Assembly: GCA_027559495.1 (NCBI GenBank)
Contig: JAMXSV010000007.1
Span: forward strand, 558,001 to 622,000
Origin: Aurifilum marmelostoma
Taxonomy: Eukaryota > Ascomycota > Sordariomycetes > Diaporthales > Cryphonectriaceae
Length of the DNA stretch: 64,000 bases
Direction: 5' to 3'
Shown here: positions 44,033-54,537 of the stretch, in pieces
How positions within the stretch are numbered: position 1 is the first letter of the stretch
Layout of the letters: every line of letters begins with the position of its first letter
Position numbers and translations under genes: made by a program
Notes under the pieces: generated by a model
What the model was told of the DNA's origin: nothing
The model's database searches: none
Seen by the model: the letters and a program-made list of their open reading frames with translations, nothing else

Positions 44033-45768
44033 CTTGTCCGATTACCTCGTCTTCTTCCTACAGCAGCACACACACACGCTGGATGATACCTGCCTGAAGC
44101 CCGTCACATTCTCCAGACCCTCCTGCTCGGGGGGGCGGGGGGTGGAGTTTAATACATAACGATGCCATGTCCTTCAACCCGCCCTTCCCTGACAAAGAGG
44201 GTCCCCCGGCTTCAGCTCTCAAGCCCTTCCGTCGCCCGCTACGGACTGAGGAAATTAATCGTCTGTTCGTCCGTCGGAGCGTGGCTCACGGCTAGACCCT
44301 CCTTCCAGGCCCATCTTCAGCTGCCTCCCAGCCTGGGCGAGAACCGAAACCATTTACGGCTCCGCCGGCCAAGGAGGAGAAGGGGAGGAAAGAGGGAGAG
44401 AAAAAAAAGGATGTTAACAGGCCCAGCCCCAGCATACCTAGAGCCCAGCGCGGAATGGGTAAGGGCTAAGAAGGCTAACACCATACGCCAGGAACCAAAA
44501 AAACGTGGCGTCTAGAGGGCCATCCTTGGCTGGTGCTGCGCTCTGCTGGTTAGCCTCACCAGGTCCCAGGCACACAGTGACGGGAGCTGACTCGCGCTGG
44601 AGAAAAGGGCCATTTGGGCTGATGGGCTAACTAAGAGTAGTCACCTCGTGTTCCCCACGCTATTGCCGCGGGTTCTAGGCGCTCTGGCACCAGCAAGTGA
44701 TTCCCACGCTTGTCTAGGCCAGAACAACAGCTATACTAGCCCGCTGGGTCCAGCCGAGCACGCCGAGGCACCAGAACCATCTGTGCGCTGCGCCTCTGAG
44801 GGCCCTGATAGGGCTCATGTTGAGGCTCTCGGGTGGGCACCGTACAAAAGAGGAAAGAATAAGGGGCGAGAGATAATTTTTTTCTCGTCCCCTTCTTTCC
44901 TTTTCCCATATTTGCCAAGGCCACGACGAGCCGCTGGAGGCTTGAGCTGAGAACGCCTCAACACCTTAGCAGCACTCTAGCCTTTCCCCAAATCTCGTAA
45001 CACCTCGTCGTACTCGGCTTTAATTGCGCAAATGGTACGATACTCTCATGCCACACGCTTGCCTTGTTGCCCACTGGGCCATCTCCTCATAGTCTTCTTG
45101 GGGGTATTTATGAAAGGACAATGATCTACGAGGGCGATGATCAGTGATCTGAGGACATGCTCACAAAGCCTGATTTTATGGCTGGCTGATCAGCTAGTGG
45201 ATGACGAGTGGTAGTTATAGAAAAGGTCACATGATGCAAGGTAATTAGCATGTACTGCGAGGAAAGACTGCATCGGACATTTTTGCGGATATATAGGAGT
45301 TAAGAATAGGCAGCTTCTTCTGGGAAGCGAACAGGACGAGTCCAAGTGGGACTCCAAGCTTAGTAGCTAAGCATAAAAAATACAATGGTTCAATATTATG
45401 ATCAGCTAACCAGTGGGCCTAGGGCAGTCTCGCGTCCAAGCCTCCGGGTCCTTCATATTACGGATCACGCCTCTGCATGAGTGAGTATTGCAGCCTGTCA
45501 CCTTTCTCAAGCGAGATCTCGTCATTCTAGGTCTATGGGGTATGGCCTTTCATTTCTCGGATCCAAGCCTCCGACCCGTAGATCAGGGAGTCTGAGGGGC
45601 TGAATTACGTAGCTGCTCTACCTGTTTTTGCCGCGCAGATTGCTGTGGCCCACATTGTATCTTGCTCCGGCCTAGAAAGATCATCAAGGTATACCATGGA
45701 GATCTCCAAGTCCTTGCCAGCCCCCCCCCCCCTTTTCCCGGGGGGCGTGTGCGTTCTCAATCCACTGT
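44033..45768. other. Long intergenic region upstream of the mucin-like gene
   Basis: 1736 bp with no convincing gene. A segment at 44412-45002 starts TGTTAAC and ends GTAACA, like the termini of a fungal LTR, but has no visible target duplication. The 12-mer tccaagcctccg occurs twice, at 45435-45446 and 45562-45573. A C12 run lies at about 45721-45732. Confidence 0.4.
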
Positions 45769-46014
45769 TTAGTCGCCGTGCAGGCACAGGATCTCCATGC
45801 TCAGCGTGGTGCACATCATCTCCATATCGTCGATCATCTTGTCCACATGGATCAGGTCCCCCAGGGATTGCTCGTAGTGAACAGAATCGAGAGCAAAGAG
45901 CTCATTCGCGACGGCCTCGATGATCCTGCGCGTCTCTTGGGCGCTCCCGATCGACTGCACAATCTCATCACGCTGAGCCGTCAGCTCGGCAGATGTGTAG
46001 GTTTGAGATGTCAT
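45769..46014 (-). CDS. Small alpha-helical hypothetical protein (81 aa)
   Basis: Open frame from ATG at 46012-46014, no intron. MTSQTYTSAELTAQRDEIVQ, then an amphipathic helical stretch (ETRRIIEAVANELFALDSV, LIHVDKMIDDMEMMCTTLS), ending CLHGD. The hydrophobic/charged alternation looks like a real helical protein, but I recognise no family. Function unknown. It may have further exons upstream or downstream. Confidence 0.45.
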   Translation of the reverse strand: MTSQTYTSAELTAQRDEIVQSIGSAQETRRIIEAVANELFALDSVHYEQSLGDLIHVDKMIDDMEMMCTTLSMEILCLHGD

Positions 46015-47218
46015 TGTATACTCGGTGTTGTTTCTTTGTCTCTGGTGTGTGAGGGGATCGCGTCGAAATGAACCTGCTGCTGCGTCAATTTCTCACCGGT
46101 TGAGGATCAAGTGAGAGATGGTCAGTCGGATGTGTGGTGGTGCTCTAGAAAACTTTGTGCCATTTTGACTATCAGAGTGACTGCTTAATATATTTCTGAT
46201 GGCCTACTGCTGTTTAACTGGCTCATATGCAATGGTGAAGTGGTTCTCGAACAATTGTTTTGTGAAAACTATGTGACTGTCTCGACTCTGCCAATTCCAG
46301 AAAGCATCGAGGCAGAACAATCATGCTGTTGGTTAAGGTTTCCTTCACCCTCTGCGCAATGCCAGTGGGGCTGTCTGTCACGCTTTCCGCCCAATCAACT
46401 CACTATGACCCCTGTCTAGCATCTGGTAGAGCTGAGAACAATAGACACTTCTCGAATACTGACAACGAGAAAGAAAAGGACCAAAAAAAAAAGCCATATC
46501 TCAAAGAACCAAAAGAGAAAAAAAATGTCACAAAGTTTCTTTTTTGGCAGCTTTCATCTGAAGTACACAGTACTATGGTAGTCTCATCAACCCCACTCTT
46601 TCCTAATCGGGAGCATCACTGCGATTGCGTCCAATCAATCGGCCCCCACGCGGACCCTCTGGGGATCTGCGACATGGTTCCACCCAGTCCCGAGGATTCG
46701 GTAACCGCCCAGGCCCGTCTCTCCAGCGTGTTTGCTAACATTTACAGTATGTACTTAGGTCCAGTCACGTATAAGATTGATCATATATAGCACCACATAT
46801 CAACCAATATCAGCCGACAGATATGCTTCAGCTCCACCCTTTCGGAGAAATGATATATTAAACTCGGTGGGCTTGACGTCTTGAACGTCGGTTGCTACAT
46901 GTTTTTATATAGAAAAGGGGAGGCGAAATCCTCATTGTACGGGAACCATTTCAGTTTGACGCTAAATTTGAGTGATTCCATCAACTCTCAGTGAGAGCGT
47001 TATACTATGTTCACCACTGAACATATAACATTAAAATCTGTTTACACTATGCCAGTTGAAATTGCAAAAACAAAGAGAGAGAAAAAAGAGAGAGATAGAG
47101 CCAGCGTCAGCTGCTTGTTCATCAATAGACCTCTGCAGACTTGAATGACAGATCACCACCGACGACATCGGTCTTTTCCTCAGCACGAGGACACCACAGC
47201 GCAGCATCACCGAACCGG
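46015..47218. other. Intergenic region, unassigned
   Basis: 1204 bp. One 155-codon plus-strand frame (46323-46790) has a lysine-rich middle coded by A-runs and no family pattern; I leave it uncalled. Several A/T-rich stretches and an A9 run near 46485 are present. Confidence 0.35.
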
Positions 47219-48359
47219 TCAACAGTCAGCCCAGCACGCCCTGGGTGCCTCAGCCCAGCAGCCAACTGCTTGTGATATGAGATATGGCGGAGGCGCTCCG
47301 ACTCGGCTGGGGTCAGGTGGAGCTGTCATTGACGATGAGCCGTAAGCTTTCTGTCTGCTCAGCCGAGAGGATTGAAAGAACTCCGCACTCACATATATCT
47401 CAACACCTATGACATGAAGCAGTAGCGCCAGGAAGGCCGAGAGGCCCGAGGCCATTGACAGAGCGACGTTGATCTCGATTGGAAGACCGAAATAGTCGGC
47501 CGTAACAAGGACTGTCTGGTCCAGGCTCTGCCCAGAGAAGTGCGCCGTGCAGTCAGGCCATTTCTGTGCGATGAGGGCAGCGGGCAGGACGCCGTCGCTC
47601 ACTATCTGAGCGCATGACCGCAGGGCTACGTGACCCTGCTTGCTTAGCATGCGGGCGGCTATCTGCTGGACGACACGCATTGTGATGGTGCAGAATGCCT
47701 TGCATGTACTATAAATCAGCAAAAGATTGAACAGGACAAGACAGAGTCAGGGCGTTTGGCTGTCATGGTGATTGACCTACCCAGACCCAGGTCCTTAGCA
47801 TCCATGCCCGGTGCTGCTCGATCTGCAGGGTCCTTATGTTCGCCATAGCCAGGGTGAGGCCTGTTATGATCATAATGCCATGGATCAATACCATGGCCTG
47901 CCAGGCCGGGTCACCCCCGAATGAGGCCGGGAGAACCAGCAGAGCCCCAACAATAGAGACACCCATGAGCAAAATGACCGCGTGTCCATTGATGCGATGG
48001 AAGAGGGACCACCTCTGACGGATGACGGGAATGAACTGAAAGAACTGCAGGATAGAACACGGTATGATGCTATACAAGTGTAGCATCATGCCGAATTGCT
48101 CCTGCCCTCCGTTCAAAAAGTAATAGCACTCGCCGGGTGCGGCATGATTGCCCTTGGAGAGGTGATTTCTCCTGCAGAATACTCCAAAGTAATCCAGGAA
48201 TCCCACACGGCTTAGCGCAAAGGCCAAGCTGCCAACGCCGAAGACACACCAGAGAAGGAGGCTGTAGCTTTTCCGAAAGCCGGTCAGTCGATACACCTCT
48301 CGCCGCAAGAAGACCAAAAAGCCCTGAGGCGATGTGAAGGCTGCCAGTGTGGACGTCAT
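47219..48359 (-). CDS. DUF2306-type polytopic membrane protein
   Basis: Predicted membrane protein of about 352 aa. Exons 48359-47781 and 47698-47219; the join gives RTWVW-AFCTITMRVV. The segments SLLLWCVFGVGSLAFALSRVG, MLHLYSIIPCSILQFFQFIP, INGHAVILLMGVSIVGALLVL and MVLIHGIMIITGLTLAMANI are membrane spans. The signature IEQHRAWMLRTWVW with the following TMR is typical of the DUF2306 family of uncharacterised membrane proteins. After VIGVEIYV a possible very short intron (42-46 nt, GTGAGT..CAG) makes the last 50 residues uncertain. The upstream GTG codon at 48377 was not used. Molecular role unknown. Confidence 0.75.
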
Positions 48360-50513
48360 ACTTGATCGGTATGTCACAGGTTGTTTCGTGGGTTCTGGTC
48401 CGCCGCCTTATGTCAGGTCCGAGAAGGATTGCCTTGTAGAGAGTTGGGGTTTTTATAGAGCTCAACAAGAGTTGGCGATGCCAAATCGTAAAATGACCAT
48501 CAAAGAAGACGTGTAAGTCGCTTAGGAAGCGAATGTCTCGGTCTGATAGAGCGCCAGTTGAGAGTTGATCGCTGATTATAAGAAAGCAAACCGGACACAG
48601 AGCTCGTCCGAAAGCGAGTTATCTTCTATAAGATCTACTCTGTGTCTGATAGTTCAGCGACATGACCTCGGTCAGAGCGTTCACGGCGGTGGTCTTATCG
48701 CTATTGTTGTGGCATGATTTATTGGGCCACCTCCGCTGCCGTTCCCGTCAAGGATGGGTGTCTCGGCCGTAGAGCGAGATATTGATACCTAATATAGGCG
48801 TGGCGGAGCGGTGAACGGCGAGGCAGACGACCACCTTCGGGCGATAGCTCGTGGTAGATGAGCCTCGAAGACCTTGCCCCCGGCGGGCGCGTACATTATG
48901 CGATACCATCAGCAACCCCAGCACGAATCGGGTGAGGGCGGAAGCGACAAGGCTGCGGTGATACTCTACCGGTGTCAGCTGACTCGAGGAAAACAACAGC
49001 TTCCCTGAGAACAGCTTCTCGTTGCCGCATCGTCGACCTAACTACCCTCGTGCTGCCAGGTGCCGACAACGGCACTGCGCGCGCCCAGAGAGCTCCAGCT
49101 GCGGCTCCAAATCGGGCATCTTCCTGACGTCTGCCTCAATGGTCACGCAATGGCTTTGGGGGCTGCGGTGATCATCTCAGGTCGCAGATCTTGGCGTCGA
49201 ACCCTGCACATATTGTATGTCTCGGGTGAGACGAGCATTTCGGGAAACTCGCGTACGGATCATTACTGCGAGCCTCCCACCCCGAAGAGACGCGAAACAA
49301 AGGCTCGGGTGAGACATTGACGTCCGAATATGGCGATCAGGGTACGAGGGCCGGGGGGCTGTACTGGTTGACCAAGTCGATTGGTGTAATACCTCGCGTA
49401 AAAGTGCTCAACTATAGTCATCGCTGTCCGAGTGGAAGAGAGCGCGCGCGGTAGGTCACGCTGCCTCGCCCTCATCATTCAGGAGGGCGCCATGGTATAT
49501 CTGATGTGCGCACGCGATATGTGTTATGTGTTTGCCCATTTCTTATGCACAGGTGATGTGATCCCGCGCTGCTCCTCATGTGTTTTCTGTCCGGCCTATC
49601 TGAGCTGGGACAGTCGACTGAGTGTGAGATCGTAAGAGGAAGTGATTACAAAAAAAGATGGAGAAGGAAGAGCGCATGCTGCCTGCCCTTGGATGGACTG
49701 GCCTGCACCGATCGTCAACCATTGCGGTGCTTGCCTAATCCCACACAAGGAGCTGAGAAGGAGAAGGAGCCTTCCAATTGCCAGATGCTAAGATGTAGGT
49801 GGATGGTGCCTTCCGTGTTGAGAAATGTTGGTGGAAAAAGCGGGTGCAGGTCTCAAACCACGTGAATGACTAATCGGAATCGACGTCACGCCGTCCCCAA
49901 ATGTGCTAGGTTCAAGGGTTCTTCTCTTGGCAGTTTTTGACATTTCTCACTTTGATCCAATTGGCAATCGAAGAAATGGCTGCTGAGTGGGACGAAATGC
50001 ATCATCTTTTTTTCTTCTGTTCTTATTCTCTACTCTGCAATCCCCCCGCGCGCCAGACGGGTATCTCACTAGTTTCCAAGTTCTTATCACACCCATGACG
50101 GTTGACCATGGAACGGTTGACCATGGAACAACACGTGTCTTCCTTCGGACCAGCTCTTTTTCAGCTGTGGGATGTTGGTCCCCCTAATCTTATGAAAGCT
50201 GCAGCTGTTGGGGCCCCTGCTCGAGTCGCAGACCCTTGACATACGACACTACTACTGCACAAGTGTAGAGTTCGATCCCCTGCTCCCTGCCGCTTCCTCA
50301 TTATCCTCCCCCCTCCCTTTTTTTTCTTCTTCTTTTTCTTTTCTCTCTCTTGACTGTTTCTATTCTTGCCACACATAACTCCTCAGGGGGCTGAGTCCGT
50401 CGCCGTTCCACGGAGTCGGTAGTAATATATATGTCTACTCTGCTGTCTCAAGACTTGGTTTGCAATTTGTGTCATTCCTTCTTTCTGCCTGCAACATCGA
50501 GACTCCAGCCACA
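48360..50513. promoter_or_regulatory. Long divergent region upstream of the DUF2306 gene and the CorA gene
   Basis: 2154 bp. No frame with gene-like composition. An exact 15-bp tandem duplication lies at 50098-50127. A long C/T tract (ccctcccttttttttcttcttctttttctt) runs at about 50310-50345, followed by tatatat at 50425-50431. An upstream ATG at 50431 opens an 85-codon frame that overlaps the CorA start in another frame, so it could repress translation. Confidence 0.45.
50098..50127 (+). repeat. Exact 15-bp tandem duplication, two copies
   Basis: The unit acggttgaccatgga occurs twice with no gap, about 390 bp upstream of the CorA start. Each copy holds TTGACC (W-box-like word) and CCATGG (palindrome). 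It could be a duplicated binding site or a simple slippage product. Confidence 0.85.
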
Positions 50514-52562
50514 ATGGCCGAGCAGGACGGCGACGACCAGGCGCGCCTGGCGCCCGCTCTCCAGATTACGACGCGAGACTTCGCCGCCGCCCCCTGACGC
50601 AGGCCGTCACCGACACCGCTGTCCCGACAGCCACAGCTACAGCCACTACTCCAGAGCGCCAGTCTTATCACGCCCATTTCGCAGATGAACCCGCCGCCCC
50701 GGGCACTGCCTCGACCTTGAGTCCGCCCATGTCAGCTTCGCAGCGTCCCACCAGATCAGACACTGCCCTCCCCCAGAACCGTGCCCCTCCGTACCCCACA
50801 AGTCCGATCCGACGTCGGTTTACACGAGCAAACACCTTCAAGAGCATTGAAGACTTCAGTGAATTCGAGACGCCTCGACGGGGCTGGCAGCCCGGTGCAG
50901 AGCCCGGTCTCGACCCCCTACAAGACGGATGGTGGCCACGCCTCGCTGCTTAACCTGTCCGCAACCTGCGAGATCACGGTGGTCGACTTTTCCCACGACG
51001 ATATCGACGTCAAGTCCCTGAACAATGAGACTCTCGCGCCCTTCCTGAGACAGCCCCAGCCAGAATGGGCCAGGTGTCGGTGGATCAACGTCAACGGCCT
51101 GAGCTGGGATGTGATTGCGACTCTAGGAAAACACAAGAGGCTGCACAAGCTATCCATCGAGGATATCATGAACACGAGGAACAGGACCAAGACGGACTGG
51201 TACGCGAACCATGCCTTTGTCATCTTCACCATGCTGAAGCTCGCCCACGTGTGCGAACAGACATCGAGCGACGACGACGACTCGGATGCGGACTCGGACA
51301 CCAGAAGCCAGGCCAGCAGGAGCGCGCGCAGCAAGAAAGGCTCGCGCATCACCAGAGGCATCTCCAAATCGCTCAGGTCCATGTTCGGGAGGACACGGCA
51401 ACCCAGGCGACCCCAGCTGTCTGAGAAGACCATGGAAAGCGGGCTGGAGACCCTGCAGCACCTCAAATCCTACGAGACTGGTCTCTCCGAGGCATCTGGA
51501 GAGACCCTCGAGAGGACGCTGCAGCGGTACCAGGCTGGACCCAACGAGGCCAAGATTGAGTATTTCGAAAAGCATTCAGCCCTCGCACCTCATTCGCTCG
51601 GCGTCATAGCGGAACAGGTCTCCATGTTCATCACCAACGACAACACCATCATCTCTTTCTTCGAGCTCTCCGCAGACGTGGTAGAGAAGCCGATCCTCAA
51701 GCGCCTGTATACCGACGACACCGTTCTCCGCCAATCCTGCGACGCCAGCATGTAAGTATCTCTCTTTCCTTCTCGCCCAAACCACCTCGGATCCCCGCAG
51801 CGAGGTTCTGACAGTCAAGCAGGGTTGGCCAAGCCATCATAGACGCAGTGATCGACCTGGCCATCCCCGTGGCTTCGGTGTACGCTGATGTGATCGGCGA
51901 TCTCGAGCTTGACGTTCTCACACGGCCGGATGTTACCCACACAAAGAAGCTGTACATTGTCATCAACGAGATCAACAAGGTTTTAGCCATCATCAATCCT
52001 GTCGTCAATCTGATCAACGCGTTACGAGACCACAAGACGGAAATGTCGCAAGAGTCGGCCGCACTGCACCTGCAGGACCCTTCACGGGGCGTCATCATCA
52101 CCCCAATGACACATACATATCTTGGAGATGTTCTGGACCACTGTGTTCTCATCACCGAGTCCCTAAACAGCATCAAGTCTCAAGCCGACGGGCTCATCGA
52201 CCTCATCTTCAACACGATCTCGGCGTACCAGAACGAGTCCATGAAGCAGCTCACACTTGCGACCATCTTTTTTCTCCCGTTGACCTTTCTGACGGGATAT
52301 TTTGGTCAGAACTTTCAGCCGTTCGATGACCTCAACAAAGGCATTTTGTTCTTGTGAGTAATGTTCTCAAGTCTTCGCAGCTGAACCAGACCGAGGCTGA
52401 TCCAACTCTCACAGCTGGAAGATCGCTGTCCCCATGTCCTTTGCGACTGTGCTTGTGCTGATGCGGCATATCATATGGGACTGGCTAAAGAACTTCATGC
52501 AGCGACGGCATATCCTGCGAGCCAGGAAGACTAGGCGCAAGGCGAGTAAGAAGCGGATGTAG
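50514..52562 (+). CDS. CorA-type divalent cation transporter, two compensating frame breaks near the N-terminus
   Basis: Membrane channel-like transporter for Mg2+ or another divalent metal, fungal CorA superfamily. Exons 50514-51751, 51823-52353 and 52415-52562, about 638 aa. From residue 140 the frame is clear: GGHASLLNLSATCEITVVDF, CRWINVNGLSWDVIATLG, SIEDIMNTRNRTK, ISFFELSADVVEKPIL, and the two C-terminal spans LATIFFLPLTFLTGYFGQNF and WKIAVPMSFATVLVLM. The loop motif is GQN, not the canonical GMN. Upstream, the Met frame (MAEQDGDDQARLA) ends early, and coding continues in other frames: a -1 near 50553 and a +1 at the C5 run 50914-50918. Both exons together keep total length divisible by three, supporting two miscounts. 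Confidence 0.86.
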
Positions 52563-54000
52563 AGGCATTGCGAGCAACGACATTCGATACCCAAGCGAAC
52601 TCTTGCAATGTCGCGCACTTGCTGTACATGGTTGAAGTTGTCGCCATTTTACCAACATAATAAATATTATAGATCCGATTATTGCTGAGAAAGTCTATAA
52701 CATGTGTTTAATCCAAGTATCCGGGCATCGGCGTGACCCGGATCATTTCACGCCCAATCTGTCGCGACTTTTCTCCAATTTGTGTTCCTCGGGATCCAAA
52801 GTCGCATGTGCGTGGTGGGACATCATCTGGATCCATCGTGTGTCGCTGTTTATTTACGCGGACTCGCACAGCTGGTCACACTCTCACGTAACGCACGTAC
52901 GACCGCCTCTGCTCCCGGCGGGTTAGGCAGATAGGCTTTGCGCTTTGCAGTGTCAGGCACGTGGCCCATTGGCCGTATTTGTCCGAGTGTGTGTAGAAAA
53001 GTTGCGACGTCACACATGACTATAGGGGATGGAAAATGATGGTGGTGATGAGCACGACTTCAAGGGGCAAAGCTGGGACAGGGTGAGTTGAGTGGACCGG
53101 ATCGTCCCCTGCTATTATAATATCGAAGAGGTGCGGCAGGAATCACTCCCATAATTGTCCTGTTTATCTCTGACTTGCGTGGTCACTCCCCGGACGAGCG
53201 TACCACATTGCGCCGATTGAGAGACCGGCGCATACGTAGAGGGGGGGGTGGGGGGTTGAGACAGCTTGGAACTCCTGTTGTTAATTAGTGCAGCATTTTT
53301 CCCGGGCCAGATACTTGACCAAGATGATACGGCGGAATCTGCAGTTGCTCCATATTACAAAGTCTTCTTGACAGGCTGCTGCACTAATTACACTATCTAA
53401 GTCGACCTGAGTGCACACTTGTGGGGGACCCAGCGCTGGCGTGAGTGGATAGGCAACGGTGTTGATGACTTGACGCCTTTGTTCCTGTTCCTTGATCCTG
53501 AATAATCTTTCACAGAGCATCCTTTGCCCTTTCTTTTCGGGCCCACATGGCCTCAACTTGTCCCTTTGCACCAGGAACTTGAGCACGTACATCTCGATAG
53601 AACAGTACATTCATCGAGGCTGTTGATGAACCAGTGGGGACTTTCCCAAATGCGGACCATGCACGTGTTTGGAGATGTATTTCGGCGAGGCTGACCTCTC
53701 TAAACGTCTACGTGGGCCACAAACTGCTTCTAGTCAGCTTGAGGTTGAGACATGATTATCTGCAGCAAACACAACCGTAACCTCGAGATTCCCCCCTTCC
53801 CCCCAAGACAAAGCCGGACAAAACTCAAACTTGCTCAACTTTTCCTCAGAACAAGCACTCAGTGTCTTGTATTCCCAGAGCAAGAAAAACCAGCTTGCTC
53901 GACAGGACAAACCCCCATGACGCCGAGGGCCCGACCTCGATCCCAGTTCCATTTTCCTCGTTGATTCATGTTCACGTTGCTTGAAGAGCCGAGGGAGCGC
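52563..54000. other. Convergent intergenic region
   Basis: 1438 bp between the CorA gene and a minus-strand small gene. No frame above 110 codons and none gene-like. A G9 tract lies around 53240-53260. Palindromic and AT-rich words occur near 52660-52690, consistent with 3' processing signals. Confidence 0.4.
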
Positions 54001-54537
54001 CTACGACTCGATCCCAACCAGCTCCTTGGGCTTGCCGCCGATCTTGTTATACGACTTGGACCTCGGCATCATCTTGTCCAGGGCATCTCTGGCGGCGTCA
54101 AATGCAGAATCGAGCGACTAATCATTTCGATATGATTAGACGGGCTCAGTCATGTCATGCCGAGCACAAGGTCCACGGGTGGGAGAAGCCACAGGATCCT
54201 CGGTGCTCGGAGGGGATGACCAGTGCAACTCACGATTCGCTTGCTGTCCCTGGAATGGACCGAGTCCCACGACTTGCGGCGCGACTTGGCGGCGGGCCTG
54301 CAGTCAGATGCCACCAGGGGCTCTGCGATGATGTCCTCAAACATGTCCCTCTCCTCGAACGAGGATGCAGAGTCCGGGCAGATGGCGCCGTAGCCCTGGA
54401 GATGTAGATGTGGTGTTAGTTGGTATTGAAGCTAATACTTTACGGACGTGGTGTCCTTTTCTTTCTTGCGCCTGTGGATGCTGGGAACTCACGGGATATA
54501 TACCCGCACTGGGTGACTTTGAGGAAGTGTTGCCCAT
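54001..54537 (-). CDS. Small predicted N-myristoylated protein (107 aa), function unknown
   Basis: Three exons with matching phases: 54537-54493, 54395-54234, 54117-54001. The protein starts MGNTSSKSPSAGIYPGYG. Gly2 with Ser at position 6 and Lys at 7 fits the N-myristoylation consensus, so membrane attachment is predicted. The middle has an acidic EERDMFEDIIAEP and a basic SRRKSWDSVHSRDSKR that could be a kinase site (RRKSW). The C-terminal exon reads SLDSAFDAARDALDKMMPR, an amphipathic helix, then KIGGKPKELVGIES. The splice joins all restore sensible protein, which supports a real gene. I do not recognise a family. Confidence 0.7.

Noticed and set aside
46323..46790. 155-codon plus-strand frame
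   Set aside because: Its middle is Lys/Glu coded by A-rich tracts. There is no recognisable domain and it lacks a supporting intron or promoter.
50266..50280. gttcgatcccc, resembling a tRNA T-loop
   Set aside because: The surrounding 75 bases do not fold into a cloverleaf by eye and no acceptor stem is present.
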